Assembly (NCBI RefSeq): GCF_000003815.2
Contig: NC_049984.1
Location: forward strand, 7,664,402 to 7,728,401
Length of the DNA: 64,000 bases
From: Branchiostoma floridae
Taxonomy: Eukaryota; Chordata; Leptocardii; Amphioxiformes; Branchiostomatidae
Reading direction: 5' to 3'
Below the pieces are notes generated by a model. It was not told where the DNA came from, did not search any database, and saw nothing but the letters and a program-made list of their open reading frames with translations. The translations under genes and the position numbers were made by a program. This document shows positions 26,184 to 38,615 of this stretch, one piece after another; within the stretch, counting starts at the first letter, position 1; every line of letters starts with the position of its first letter.

Positions 26184-27007
26184 CTGGGAAAAACATACAT
26201 CATACTGTCATTAGCGGTACGAAGGCATTCGTTAGCGACGTGTGGGATTAGCGGCAAACTCTGTCACACCAGCAAGCTCTGCAACATTTGCAGGCAGAAC
26301 AATATCAACATAAAGGACTACAGCAACATGCTGCAGTGACCCTACTTCCCTGTTCTGAGATCTGCAAAACAATAATTGTGGATTATTTGTCTCACACACA
26401 CACATGTACATTGTGCCAAAACTTAAAAGCAAAGACACAAGTTGTCTAGACAAAAACAGCAGTTATAATTCCCAAGTACATACAGGTTAATGCATAACAC
26501 TCAGGTAGTAATGTCTATTACAGGTAGAAACATGCTTATTCCCCTAAGAACATGGAAAGCAATGCATATTTTCATGGAGTCAAAAAGTTCTCACATTTGA
26601 AGTTCTTTTCCCTCAAGCGCACTTCTACTACAGGTAGGCAAACTTTACATACTGGCATATAAGCAAAATTCAAATGTAGACTACAGTGCCAAAATGAACT
26701 TCTCAACACATGCTTAGATGCATTTTTCATGCTTTCTTAGCAGGCTCTACAAGTCAGGCTATTTTGTCAGTTTGGCTATTTTGGCCACACAAAATCTAGC
26801 GCAACAGAACTGTTAAAAAGCCTGCTTCAAGGAGCCTGCTAAGGGGCTTTATTTTCTCCCAGAGAGGATTTGTAATGAATGCTCTGTCTACATGCTTTGT
26901 GAAGATGTTCTACATAACAGTTAGAACATGGTTGTCTCAATTTCCAAACCAAAAACTTGATTCAACCAAATGACAACCAGAAACAACAGCGTCTCCCAAC
27001 TTGATAC

Positions 27008-27163
27008 CTTCTTTACTGTCACTTTATTCTTAGATCCCTTCCCGACAGTCCTTTTTGTCTTAGCCTTGGGTTTTATAAGTTCAGGTAGTGGGCGTAGCGG
27101 GATCTTCCTCCTAGCTTGACCCTTGCTTCTATGGAGAACTGGGTCTAGGACTTTCTTCCTGGA
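27008..27163 (-). CDS. MBTPS1: Candidate cassette exon of MBTPS1: 52 basic residues in the prodomain
   Basis: This is a 156-base open segment between two certain exons of the gene. It has an acceptor (ACTTGCAG), a donor (AAG|GTATCAAG) and phase 0 at both ends. Including it would add exactly 52 residues between SLAY and GSAFWH, equivalent to a point between human residues 169 and 170. It starts SRKKVLDPVLHRSKGQ and ends SKNKVTVKK. About 19 of 52 residues are Lys or Arg and only two are acidic. It contains no Cys and no recognisable domain. An in-frame stop lies four codons upstream of the acceptor, so the open frame begins essentially at the splice site. I know no counterpart in vertebrate S1P. 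It may be an alternatively spliced or lineage-specific exon, or a chance open frame with plausible splice sites. The donor is weaker than those of the other exons. Confidence 0.5.
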
Positions 27164-28529
27164 CTGCAAGTTTCAGAAATAATATGTCATGGTCCTCCTA
27201 TCAGTGTAGGTGCATGCGCCTAACGTTGTAATATTTCTATGTTTAAATGTATGCAAAATGTATAAACCAAGATTTACCAAATGAGGTTAACAGTGTGTCT
27301 GGAATGGTTAACAAAGTCTTCTACAATGTCCAGGTAAAAAACAACACACAATTGAAAATACGCTAGGACTGGTATAATCATGTGCGGACACTCGGGTTGC
27401 CCTAATACACTTGCAACTCACTAAAAAAAAAACAAATACTACATATGTTAAGTCCAACTCAACATGTCTACAAATAAATATTCATTGCTGAGCACATGAT
27501 AGAGTAGGAGGCACCAATTCGATCAATCCTTATCCCTGCTGTCTAACCCTATAAGAAAATTCTGGTGTCAAAAGTCTACAAAAGCAGGGAGAAGGTTGAT
27601 AGTGTTATACTGTATATAAATAAGTAAGTGCAAAAGGAACAGAGCATACACTTGTAATCATGCTCTAAACCATGTGCCACTACAGCTCTACCTCCATCAA
27701 TAGTTTCATCAGGTGGCATATAGCAATGACACATACACTGCAGCTGCAGTGCAAAGTGAACCAGTCATTTTTGCCCTGAAGAAGATGACAGATGGTCATT
27801 GACATTTCAGCTCATGAAAAAAAATTGTGGCTGTGAATAAAGACCCTATCTGTCATACAATCAGCAACATCCAACTTTTATTTTTAGAGTCTTACCGGTT
27901 TGTCCCCAGTGACACATGAATCAAAAGAAAGATTTTACATATAGGAATCGTTTGTGTAACATAAAAACGTATGCATCAATTTTGGCTGGTGCTTTATTCC
28001 CCTGTCCTTGTCGGAGAAACATCTGTTTTCAAACTAAGTCTTTTGAAAGCGCCATAACTTTTAATAGCGGCAGAGAGCCAAGGCAAATCTGAACATTTGT
28101 CTATGGAGCATTTTAGAGGGTTTTTGTTCATACATGTAACCATAGAGACTGGAGTCCTCGAAAGGTTGACGAGATAAAATCAGTTGTATGAAGAAGACGG
28201 CTGGTAATGGGTATTCCCTATCCCCCTGAGATGCCATGAAATACTGCTACATTTCACATCGTAGACCGGGCGCTCCTCCTCAGAGGCCAGTTACCATTAA
28301 GTACATCCCGGAACTTGCTCGTAGCATGTAGCGACATCTTACGCCAAATCCTGGCCCGATCTGCCGCCGTCTTCATATGGTTCCAAATCCATTTGCGCCA
28401 GATCAAGAGTAGCAAGGTCACAAATGGCATCTTGTACGTACCGATCTATGATCTCATTTATGTTGCAGCATTTACCAGTACCGATATGGACAGAGGTAAA
28501 GAGTCCGATGGCCTAGGAAAATAAATGAT

Positions 28530-28720
28530 GTATTTCTGATAATGGTCCTGCAAGAATTAGGGTCTGTGGGTAGGGGCTGTCTTTTTTCTTTCTTTTCATC
28601 GATTTTAACCGAAGTGATCCCCAAAATACAGATTAACTATGAAAAAGTGAAATACATTGGGGTAAGAGTATTTTCAATTCAATATCATAAATGAAATGAA
28701 ATATTGCAGTTACTCAGATG
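28530..28720 (+). repeat. Dispersed repeat, copy 2
   Basis: GTGGGTAGGGGCTG, CCGAAGTGATCC and GAGTATTTTCAA are in the same order as in the copy at 10.5 kb, at clearly lower identity than a recent duplicate would show. Confidence 0.5.
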
Positions 28721-31700
28721 TACATTGTACAAGCACAAATTTATTGATTAACTGAACAATGTTTATTAAGTGTTCAAAGTAAAATATAAGAGGTATTGTT
28801 TTGAATATCATCACTCGGATGTTATGTCCTAATTTGTATACCCCTCGTCAGCGGTCCGCACTTCTGACTCCTACGTTTGTCTATTGGAAGGCAATATCAC
28901 TACCAGGAAAATTGCTAACACTTAATAAAAACTTTTCTTTCTTATTAGTTCACTTTCTTACAACGTTGGTTATTCAGCCCCAGATTTACAATGTACTTCA
29001 CCCTGTCTAGAGCAATACCTGCCAAGTTCCATATGATACGCTATTCCTCAACCTGCACTATCAGTCCAACAGGCTTTTGGGGCTATCATTAGGAGGCTTT
29101 GAGCTGCTGCGAGCGAGGATATCTCACCCTGGCAGAAAGCTCTTCCTCTGACAGTTTTTTCTCACAGCTGTGGTAAACCAAATCAGCCCTTTCTGCCACC
29201 CCTCCCCTGGCCACTGGTATACTGCTGAAGAATTGTATCTTCCCATGCCTCCCTACCCATTGCAGCAATAAAAGTGTCTTAGTCCCGCTGCTAGATTTAT
29301 TTCATTACCACTGGTTGCTAACGGAAGTCGGTATTACATTCGACACTAAGTCCCCAGGAAGTTTGCTTCCCTCTGAAATAATGTTACCCTGGCAGGTTGT
29401 AACCTTATTCAGCATTATTGAAACTACCCCTTCCCTATTTTGCTTCACCACTGATGAATGGTTTGCCGTACAAATCTAAATGTTCACTATAAACGCAGAG
29501 CATAAATTTCTTCTTTATTTCAGGGGCTCCGCTCCAGAGGCTCAGTTGAAAAATAATGGACAATAAATGACTTTCTTACTGACAGCGAAAAAGAAAGCAG
29601 CTGTGCCAAATGTCATCATTTCAAAAAGTAAGTGCTCTGCACTTCTTCTATTGACTTTTGACCTTTTACTTGAGACAATCTTTACAAACCTTTGAAGACC
29701 TTTAGAGTTAACAACATGGACAACTCCACTGAAATATGGAACAACCTTCTGGCCTCTTCTATAATGTTCTTATACCCAGCTTCCAGCTTCCATACAGTGT
29801 TCAACATTGAAAGATTGGTTTAAACTTTTTCCCGCACACGCAGCAAACGGACAATAATCAGTGCATACAATTTTTGACTGTGGGTGCACCTGGAAATATT
29901 GCATACGGTAAAGTAAAGGTAGCATTGTATACTTGTACTTTATACAGTACAAGTATACAACCTAAAGCTCTGTACGGGTACAGTACTGGTACAGTCCTGT
30001 AATTTTTCAAGACCTACATGGTACATGTATATATGCAACATTAGATATCTACGGCTACTATCAAGTCAATTCAAATAGAGCGAACTACATGTACAAATAG
30101 GTCTTCCCCAAGTCTGGTAAAGTGATAACAAATTCAATAATTCATCATACCCAGCAATACCTTGCACTTTTGAGGCTTATGCTCGGTGTTAATGAAAGCA
30201 ACTTGTATGTAAAACGGCTGTCGTTTTTTCACTAGATTGAGGTATGGACCTGAACAATCTGGCAATACAAGATGGAAATCATACATCTCTTCCATATCCC
30301 CAGTGACACACTCATGCCGGCTCAGAGCATTGCCTTTTCACATCCCACATTTATATTCATAGAAATGTCAGTTTTCCGGCTCTGCGACCCGGAAAAGCAA
30401 TCTCCGTACGTCTTACAATTTGAAATGCAATAAACACAACGATCAGTCTTCTTCATCGTTGTACTTCGGTATACATCAACTTTGTCAACAGCGGTGATTT
30501 ACCAATACGCTTATACTTGTTATCATAGTAGTTACGTTGGCATCTTCTTGGTATGCATGCAATCTGTAGATTGGAAAGATATCCCAGCACATTGACTAAG
30601 ATTTTGTAAATGACAAGAATCTGTAGTCATAATCATGGATCTTTTTTCAGCAGTTTTGAAATTCAAAAATTCTGAAAAAGAAACTTCAAGTCACAAATAA
30701 ATATCATTTGCTACAAAGATAACTGTAGAAGATATAGCTTGCGTCACAAAGACTTTGTTCTTGATACATCAGAAGTAACGTAACAGTGTAAAAGGGTGGG
30801 AGCAGGTGCAATCCGTCTTCTGGCAATCCGTTGTTTGTGTTGCATCCTGGCGACCTAAATCCCTCTCTTTCACAGCAAATGTTATTTAAGAAAGCCGTAA
30901 TATCAGAGGTAATCATGTTACATTTAGCAGCATGGCGCAGCTGAGGGTTAACATCTGTGATATGCTGCAGGAGAAAATCAGCTTTGAAAACAAATTAATG
31001 ACCAAAATAACCAACGTGCACAACAACTATCATCATGCCACGTGTCACAGTCAATGGGTGGCTTCGTGTGAACAACTTCTGGATATTCAGCACCAAGGCC
31101 AAAACTCATATATCATTAAGCAAAAGAATCACTAAAGGTTTGTTTTTTTCAGGAGGTACAAACTGTTTTCTAATGACCCTTCCATTCCCTAGCATTCATA
31201 AATGGTACAATAGAAGTGTTGCACCTTGTGTCACATTTTGCAAATCTGCAGGTAATTTCCCCTTTGAAATAGCCCATTGACTGAATACAAAGAAATCCAA
31301 CATCAAACACTGTCATTATCTTGCATTCTGTTTCCACAAGTAAATCTCTCCTACGTCATTACATGTTACTGTGTTCTTCCCTTTTCTAAGAAGCAGCAGC
31401 TATGATTTCCTGCCTGAAGTAAAACCTAATAATGCCGAGCACAAAGGTGGATCCAATTTGCATGGCCCGCGGATATGTTTAACATCTGTTATTGACAGGA
31501 TCCTGCCAATTATGGCTGTGCAGAACAGATCTGTGCCCTGTAGGCACATCAAAGGGTGGCAGACGGGACACTGATTGCAGCTGAGCTCCAGGATTTTGTC
31601 GTATCAGCCTTTGTAATATAAATCAGGTCCATAATGACTGATATTTTCTGGCTCCGAGTAGAAGCAGAGAACTGGCTTGTGCTACCAAGTGGAGCGCGCC

Positions 31701-32899
31701 AACAACTTGAGCTGTTCATAAAATGTCATAATTTCTATTTTCATGTCTGCATATTTCAGTACTGAATCTGATATAGTTTTTTCGCCCGTGTTCGGGTACC
31801 CTGCTCCAATATGAGCCAATTTTATTTTTACTGCCTCCAAGGGCAAAAAAATGACGGACTCTAAATCAATATCTTACAACAAAGTAGCTTTGTTTCATAT
31901 ACCCAGATGTTTGCATTTGTCCACACATCAGCCACCTGAGCCCTTCTTTTCACATGTAGCAGCATTGTGAAGTGGGATACAGACCTCCTGCATGTTATTG
32001 TTTTCTTTAATGTATTTTAGACACAACAAGCTTAAAGATTGTATTTCTAATCATGCTTTTCAGGGCTGAGAAGATAGAAATGATTTTTGTTAGGCCATGG
32101 TTTCAACGTATTGCATTTTAAAACAATTATAGTGAAGCTACAAGTGTTTAAAATACTGCTAAGTGCAAATATTCCTGATGTCTACCTGCACCTAACCTGC
32201 ACTGGCCTATAATAAAACCAGCTTTGACAGCAACCAAATCTTGCAGTGAATTCCCCTCAAACCCGTTTCACAGCTGCAGATTACAAGATACTAATAGCAA
32301 CATCTTCAATACATTGCCTTATTGAATGGAATAAAAAGGAAAGGAAATGAATGGTGTAGGTAAGACTTGTCTGGTGGAGATAACTCTGCATGTCCTTAGT
32401 CCTGTAATTCAAATGTGGTATTATGTTGCTGTAATGGAAGAAATGGCGGGTCAATAGCTGTGTGCAAAGGATAAGAAATGCTACTGACTTAAACAAAGAA
32501 CACCATCCATCAACACAGGTGTACAAAGGAAACAGGAAATTAGACCAGGGTAGTTTCCATAAACAAATTTCTTAGATGAAATTTATCTATGGAAACCTTA
32601 AGATGAGGTTGAAAACTTCCCTTATTCAAACCTTCCTGTGTTGTGCTCCCCCATGAAAATTCTGAAATCTAGACCCTCTGATACACTATTTCCTTTATTT
32701 TGAGGGTAGACTCAGCCTGGTTCAACTGATATATATTTACATGCCAATTTTTGCCAGTCACAGAGGTCAGAACAGGCAAAATTTTTGTCTGTTCCCAGCA
32801 GTAAAGTTTCACCAAAGGTCAGTAGGACGGACGGTGGCTAGAACCTTGAAATACACATAAACACAAGAACATGACCAGACTGCAAAGACAGGTACTCAC

Positions 32900-33015
32900 A
32901 TAAGCCAGGCTGGTCCTCTTGAGTGGCCGTGAAGACTGCCATGTCTGTGCCCAGCAGGGGGTTCCCTTGTCTGCACATGGCTCCAGGTTCTCGTCAGGCA
33001 GCTCAGTGGTGTATT
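32900..33015 (-). CDS. MBTPS1: MBTPS1 exon, late prodomain
   Basis: This exon encodes 38 codons after the two bases that complete Glu: YTTELPDENLEPCADKGTP, then CWAQTWQSSRPLKRTSLAY. The block WQSSRPL-R-SL matches human S1P residues about 156-169 (QKWQSSRPLRRASLSL). The first part is variable and several residues longer than in human. The acceptor is TTTTCCAG and the donor TAT|GTGAGTAC, ending in phase 0. It can join directly to the exon at 26183, giving SLAY-GSAFWH, which aligns with human SLSL-GSGFWH without a gap. It can also join in frame to the candidate exon at 27163. Two cysteines (EPC, PCW) frame the variable segment; human S1P has a single Cys in this neighbourhood. Confidence 0.93.
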
Positions 33016-33114
33016 CTGGAAAACACGGGCGGAATGAGGTTAACCTTTTGGGTCTTGGCCTTTAAAAGTTGGTCCTTCGGGTTTGCTCGATTGGCAACTG
33101 GTAAGGCTTAAGTG

Positions 33115-33404
33115 AGATCGCGTGGCGCAATCGGCAGCGTGCTGGGCTCAGGCCCAAAAGGTCCCGATTTCGAATCCTGCCGTGTCACTGATCTTGTGCC
33201 CTTGGGAAAGGCACTCAACAAGACTGTCCCCACTTTACTCAGGTGAAAGTACCTAGCCTTGGCTAGGGCCGTCCCTCTGATAGGACGTTACATGGAGGCC
33301 CCGTGCTTGGGGAGAGCCACACCCCACGCATGTCACCTCGTAAGAGGCGGCATTACCCGACACAAGGGGCCAGTTCCTGGCCTAAGCACATACATACATA
33401 CATA
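33115..33404 (+). mobile_element. tRNA-derived SINE, near full length
   Basis: The A-box-like GTGGCGCAATCGGC (33122) and B-box GGTCCCGATTTCGAATCC (33160-33177) are followed by a body: GATCTTGTGCCCTTGGG, ACCTAGCCTTGGCTAGGGC, and GAGAGCCACACC. The element ends in an (ACAT)n tail at about 33388-33402. This is the longest of the SINEs here and a good reference for the others. Pol III promoter boxes look intact; no cloverleaf can be completed. It lies about 100 bases upstream, in gene orientation, of the exon at 33015 and is antisense to the gene. Confidence 0.85.
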
Positions 33405-36367
33405 AAAACCGGGACCTGGCTGTGCAGATTTTGTTAGGGACAAAGAATGATATAAAAGTCACCAAAATACACAAAATGTCATCGTAAGATTCATGGGCAC
33501 AATTTGTGTATACTTGTAGGTATACATTTTAATTTTTTGTTGTCTTTAAACATACCAGCCAGGCCCTGGTTTGGAAAAGTGACCTAAGCCTAAAGCTGAC
33601 TCTTTCTATTCCAGGAGTATCATATCCTTAAACTGTGTCAGTTTGTCCAAAACAAGTAAACCGTAACAGTCTAACAATCCATTCTTTAATAGATAAACAA
33701 GTGAAACAATATTTCCAATTCTCCTAGCATCCTATATAATTACACCACTTTTGCCGAACATGCTGCCATTCTGTCTGCAATATTCACGTAACTACAGATC
33801 CTCAAGATAAACTGGCACAAATTCTGATTACAATACCTCCGTTTTCACAGAGGTAATACCCCAACAACTTACTGCATACAAGCACCACTGAACTGATGCA
33901 TCTAGATGATCATTGAAAGTAACAACTTTTCAGCACATAATTTCCGGTTACTTAAATGTACCATGAACTGTGCACAGCATCTTCAACATCTCCTATCGAA
34001 ATGAGGCCCTGATTTTCTTTTCCTTTCTGCTTCCTTCCTTCCTTAGAACTTCCTTTTCTGTAGGCAAAAATGTGTTGATTACAGCCATTAGGTGTGAAGA
34101 TGGTACAGAAGAAGGCAGACACGATGTCTCCAAGACCCCCCTCCTCACAATACAACAGTCTGAGATCCTATCTGTTCCATCCCCTAAATCTCTTTTACGA
34201 TTCCCTCTTGGTGGACACCTTAACTTCATGTTAAGCCTGCAGTTCAACTGCGCCAGAAATGATTGTGTTATCTAAGTTCTACATACTGCACCATCGCTCT
34301 TGATGTTGCCTACAACGATGTATCTGAAAGTGACGATCATCTCTTGTCGGCCATTTTGAAATGTAACTTCAGCATCAAAAGCTCCAAAGACCTGCAACCC
34401 TGCCAATAATGTTGCCAGAATATCTTGGTTGGTCTGGTTTTTCAAGACTAAGCTTTGCATTGACAAGAATGCCCGTGAATTCACATACATGTCTCACTGG
34501 TCTAAGATGTGATTTGTTTGTTTGTCTCATTTTCCTAGTAATTTTGTGTAAAAATTTTTTGAATCTTTTAGAATTGTAAATCCAGGGTCACACTGTTGAC
34601 AGCCTTGAGCCGAGTTTCATGATTGCCTCAAGATAGCAGAATTTCAAACTCTCCAGAGAGAGCAAATTTTTCACCTGAAAACGTACTGTTATATGGTGCA
34701 AGGTTCAGCAATCTGTGAACATTGGTCAGCCTCTGATTCTATAAACTGCATAGAGATCAAGAGAACACAGGCTGTATTGCTATCAAATATGTCCATTTAG
34801 AGCTTGTTGAATCATCGAGCGAGCTATTTCCTGCTGCGTGACGTTCACTTTCGTACAATATGCAACAGCATTAGTCACCAGAAGAACAGTCTCCCATCAC
34901 AGCTGTAATTTATAGCTCTGTTTGAAATGATCAAGTGTTTTATCCTTCTGTCAGGCAGTGGATTTTATCAGCACTTTCTTCTTAATGTGAAAGGACACTA
35001 CCAGACTGTACTAATATTGGATAACCTTTACCAAAGTGGCAGTAACGCCGGTAGTATTGTAGGCTCCTGTGTACAGAGTGCTGCAGCATACGGAGTGACC
35101 TATCCAGGTATTTTCATGTAAATGCTGTACACATAACCTTTTCAACCTCTACAAGAACAGGATGGGTGAACACACAAACATGGTACTACTGTATAAAGGG
35201 ACTTGTGTTGGTACACATGTACATGAAAGAGGTGGAAAATATCTATCTTATGGAAAATACCACTGACAAACCATTTCTGCTATTTGTAAGGACTCACTAC
35301 TTGAAACGTTTTGTTTCATATGGATTTAGTGAACAGTAAACTTCTCTTGTTAGCAGGCTAAAAACATTATTTGATGTAATATAACTGTTGAATAAAAATG
35401 TGTTGCTACTAGAAAACATCTATGTGAGTGGTAATAAAATACAACTATACAAGCTACTAGTATGATGTATTTCACCTTAATTCTTCAGTATTTCCCACCA
35501 GGTATAGTGACACCACTGCTTTAAATTCAGTGTTCAATCATACATACTGGCATTTTCTTGTCAAATGCTTTTGATTGATGGGAACAAAAAACTTGAAGAC
35601 ATGCATAAGAAAAAAAAAGGCCTGAATCCATTTTGTGCTACCATGCAATAATCCAGTCTACTTTGGTGATTTCCTCCAAGTTTAAGGTTACCTCTTCAAC
35701 CGTTACCTAGGGCTGGTATTTCATCACTTTTGTGGGATTGTCAGCTTAGTTTACTCCACTGCTTTCTTTATCTTTAGCCACAGACCTTGACAGAAAAAGT
35801 CAAAGTTGTCAAAATACGTTAGATCACAGAGTAAGGGGCTCAAAGAGATCTTCCTACTTCCTACAAGGTCCAAATCAAAAATGGAGGATGTTTTTAATTA
35901 CATGTCAGTGAGACATATATCAGGAAGATGCTGCATGTCACTGTCCTTAAAGTATATGTCTACAGCTGTCAGGTTATTAAGGGTCTTCAAGTATACAGTC
36001 CCCTGGCAGATGAAGACTACCACAGCTGTCAGCAATAATGAAGTTGAACTATGCAACAAGTTTGAATGATAGGTTGACAGTTTAGCTGTCTTGGTGGTAC
36101 GTTTAATCCAATCTGACTCAATATGTTTTTACGCTTTCTGGAATATTTGATATAGTTGCTGCTTATTGTGTCACTTGTCCTTTCTGCACAAAGTATCATC
36201 ATAGAAGCATAAACTTTTGTACCCTTTCCCTTTTTTCCATCTTTTGTTGGTTTCCAAGTACATCCTAGAATAATTCAAGATCACAAAGTCGTTATTTAAC
36301 TAAATATGTTCAAAACATTGTTGTTTTGGAAGCAAACCATTTCCACAAGTCATGATAAAAAAGATCA

Positions 36368-36467
36368 NNNNNNNNNNNNNNNNNNNNNNNNNNNNNNNNN
36401 NNNNNNNNNNNNNNNNNNNNNNNNNNNNNNNNNNNNNNNNNNNNNNNNNNNNNNNNNNNNNNNNNNN
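36368..36467. other. Assembly gap, 100 N
   Basis: Exactly 100 N, a size placeholder. It ends 11 bases before the left target duplication of the LINE insertion. Confidence 0.99.
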
Positions 36468-36494
36468 GAAATATCCCTATGCTTTGCCCATCTT

Positions 36495-37473
36495 TATTTA
36501 TTTATTTATTTCTGTTTTATTTAGACAGGGTGGACAACTCAGTACTATGCGTTCTGCTTTTCAGTTGTGCCCTGTACACAAAATAGCATAACAAGAAATA
36601 AGATACAAATCAAATGAACAAATCAAAGTAACAATATATACATAAACATAAATCAAAATCATAACTCATTAATCGAAGTTAGTGCCGGGTCAGGAGGTCA
36701 GGGGTCAGCAGTGATTACCGTTTCTTATCAGTTTCTTGAACGACAGTGCAGAACTGGCCACTTTAACCGTTGGCGGCAACTCGTTCCATGAAAATGCACC
36801 CCTGTATTCGAATTTTCTACGGCCAGATTCAAGTCTGACTTTCGGTAGTTGTAGTGATAGGTTTGAATTAAGCCTTGTTGCGTATGTGTGAGATGTTCTG
36901 TTAAATATTTGTAAGTATTCTGGTAACTGCTGATGGATTGACTTGAAGACGGTTTGCAGGAGGTGCATTTTCCTACGAGATGCCAGAGATTTCCAACCTA
37001 ATGTAGACAGATGGTCATTATCTACATGTGATCTACGTGACAGACCGAGCACAAGCCGTGCTGCACGGTTTTGGAGTTTCTGGAGATTGTCAGAGAGAGA
37101 TTTTCCGCAGTTGCCCCATACAGTATCACAATAATCAATCTTAGGAAGAATCATACAGTTAAACAGCATGGAAAGTGTCTTAGGTGGTAAAATGGGTACT
37201 AAACGTCTTAACACTCCCAACCTAGAGGACACCGTACTGCATAGTTTGTTAATGTGTATACTCCATGTAAGACAGGAATCAAACCAAACACCTAGATATT
37301 TAAAACATGCAACAACTTCCAAATAAGTACCAGAAAGGGTAAGATTTAGTTCTTCTGTTTCTAGACGCAGCCTTCTTATAGTGCCAAAAAGCATAGACTT
37401 GCATTTACGGACATTGAGAGTTAGCCTGTTTGCATCCAACCATTTCTCAATATTGCAGAGATCAGCATTGCCA
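36495..37473 (-). mobile_element. 5'-truncated non-LTR retrotransposon (CR1/L2-like)
   Basis: This 979-bp insertion is bounded by a perfect 16-bp target duplication ATGCTTTGCCCATCTT at 36479-36494 and 37474-37489. It contains the 3' part of a reverse transcriptase frame, a 3' UTR of about 210 bases and a short (AAAT)n tail. Truncation at the 5' end and a simple-repeat tail are the usual products of target-primed reverse transcription. The perfect duplication implies a recent event. Confidence 0.93.
36705..37473 (-). pseudogene. Reverse transcriptase C-terminal fragment of a LINE
   Basis: The frame is open from the left end of the truncated element (position 37473) to a stop at 36705, about 255 codons. 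The frame covers the end of the polymerase palm/thumb and the C-terminal region: LDANRLTLNVRKCKSMLFG, then FKYLGVWFDSCLTWSIHI, NRAARLVLG and SFKKLI. These are typical of CR1/L2/Jockey-group LINE proteins. The FADD catalytic motif, the endonuclease and any start codon are absent because the copy is 5' truncated. There are no internal stops, in keeping with a young insertion. It is dead as a source but intact as far as it goes. Confidence 0.9.
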
Positions 37474-37559
37474 ATGCTTTGCCCATCTTACCAATGTAAT
37501 ACTAGGTACAACATAACAGCTCTGTACTACAGTAAGCACAAGCCTTAAAGATCAGACTG

Positions 37560-37800
37560 AGGGGCCTTCTTCATCCCACAACTGGGCGTACTAGTATTAG
37601 TGAGCAGGGTGGGTCTTTAACTTGGTCATGGTCTAGCTTTCCACCAACATGAAACTCCCTTACCAAGTACATGGAAGTCGGGTGAGTGACAGTGGCTGGG
37701 ACTCGAACTCCCGACCCTCAAGTCCAGGATTTCTTGTTCCTAAAACGAAGCAAGAAATTCCAGTCTCCTTCAGCAGGCTGACCACCTCCACAATCTCCCT
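37560..37800 (-). mobile_element. tRNA-derived SINE, minus strand (probable)
   Basis: On the minus strand a B-box-like GGTCGGGAGTTCGAGTCCC occurs (37707-37725). It is followed by a body containing GGTAAGGGAGTTTCATG and GACCCACCCTGCTCAC. The A box is unclear. This is a different SINE family from the three plus-strand copies. Confidence 0.5.
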
Positions 37801-38029
37801 CTCCCTTGCTGATCAGTAATTCCCATTAAAGCCTGGAAGGGCTGAAATTCCCCAGGGCACAACTCAGCGGGATAACGGCTTGCACTCAGGCGATTCTGCA
37901 TTAAGCCCCGAAAAACCTCGGAGTAGTTTGACCTCTGGTATAAGACATAAGATAACACTTGAATGCCAGAGGTTCCTTACATGTATGTATTTCATGCGGC
38001 AAAGCACGCCTTAAAACAACACCGTCAGG

Positions 38030-38580
38030 CGAGAGGTTGCAAGGTGGTCTTGTGATTAGGGTTGACTCAGAATCTAACAGTTCTGGGTTCGAATCCAAAG
38101 CAGTCGCCAATGTTGTGTCCTTGGGAAAGGCAATGAATATACACCCATTTCCTCAGGTGAACCTAGCTTCCATTAGGGACGGTCCAAGGTTGGACAAGTC
38201 TTCTAAAATTGACTTGTCCTATCGGGCAAGTACTTAAAAAAATTACTTGCCCGAACCAACTTTTCACTTGCCCGAAATCTAAATGACATTTTTCTATGTA
38301 TATTCATGGAATTTTTGTTATTGGCTCTATTTTCTGTGTTAATCAATGCTTGATGTCATGACTTTGAAAAGTAGCAAGTACATCAAAATCTCACTCAATT
38401 GAGAAAAGCTAACTTGTCCGATCGGGAAAGTGGGGAAGGACATGCACTTGCCCGATTGGCATTTTCACTTGCCCGGGACTATAGGGCTAGTGGACTTGTT
38501 TATCCCTGGGGACGTCCTCTTGGATTTGACATACAGCCAGCGGTCCCCAGGAGTGCCACACCTTGAGCATGTTAAAGCGC
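38030..38580 (+). mobile_element. tRNA-derived SINE interrupted by a hAT MITE
   Basis: The left half carries TTCTGGGTTCGAATCC (B box, 38080-38095) and the body GTGTCCTTGGGAAAGGCA to TTAGGGACGGTC. After the insertion (38185-38508) the SINE resumes at GGGACGTCCTCTTGGAT, then GTGCCACACCTTGAGCATGT. This corresponds to CCGTCCCTCTGATAGG and GAGCCACACCCCACGCATGT of the 33.1-kb SINE. Confidence 0.7.
38185..38508. mobile_element. hAT-type MITE inserted in a SINE (324 bp)
   Basis: The termini are imperfect inverted repeats (CAAGGTTGGACAAGTC and, from the right, CAGGGATAAACAAGTCC). The interior contains several CACTTGCCCGA copies in both orientations. It is flanked by GGGACGGTC on the left and GGGACGTC on the right, an 8-bp duplication with a 1-base indel. 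This fits the 8-bp duplications of hAT elements. Confidence 0.7.
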
Positions 38581-38615
38581 CTAACACACTGAATAAAAAA
38601 GGACTGGGGTCCGTC

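Larger units (their letters stand above)
26184..32899 (-). other. MBTPS1 intron (6.7 kb), split by the candidate cassette exon
   Basis: If the candidate exon at 27008-27163 is used, this becomes introns of 824 bases and 5.7 kb. Otherwise it is a single intron. A repeat copy lies at about 28530-28720. A short imperfect inverted repeat (TTTCCATA arms) is at 32552-32592. A GC-richer patch occurs at about 31400-31700. Nothing else is recognisable. Confidence 0.75.

Noticed and set aside
33122-33180. Possible tRNA gene
   Set aside because: A and B boxes are present, but no acceptor stem, anticodon arm or 73-base cloverleaf can be formed. The sequence continues into a SINE body.
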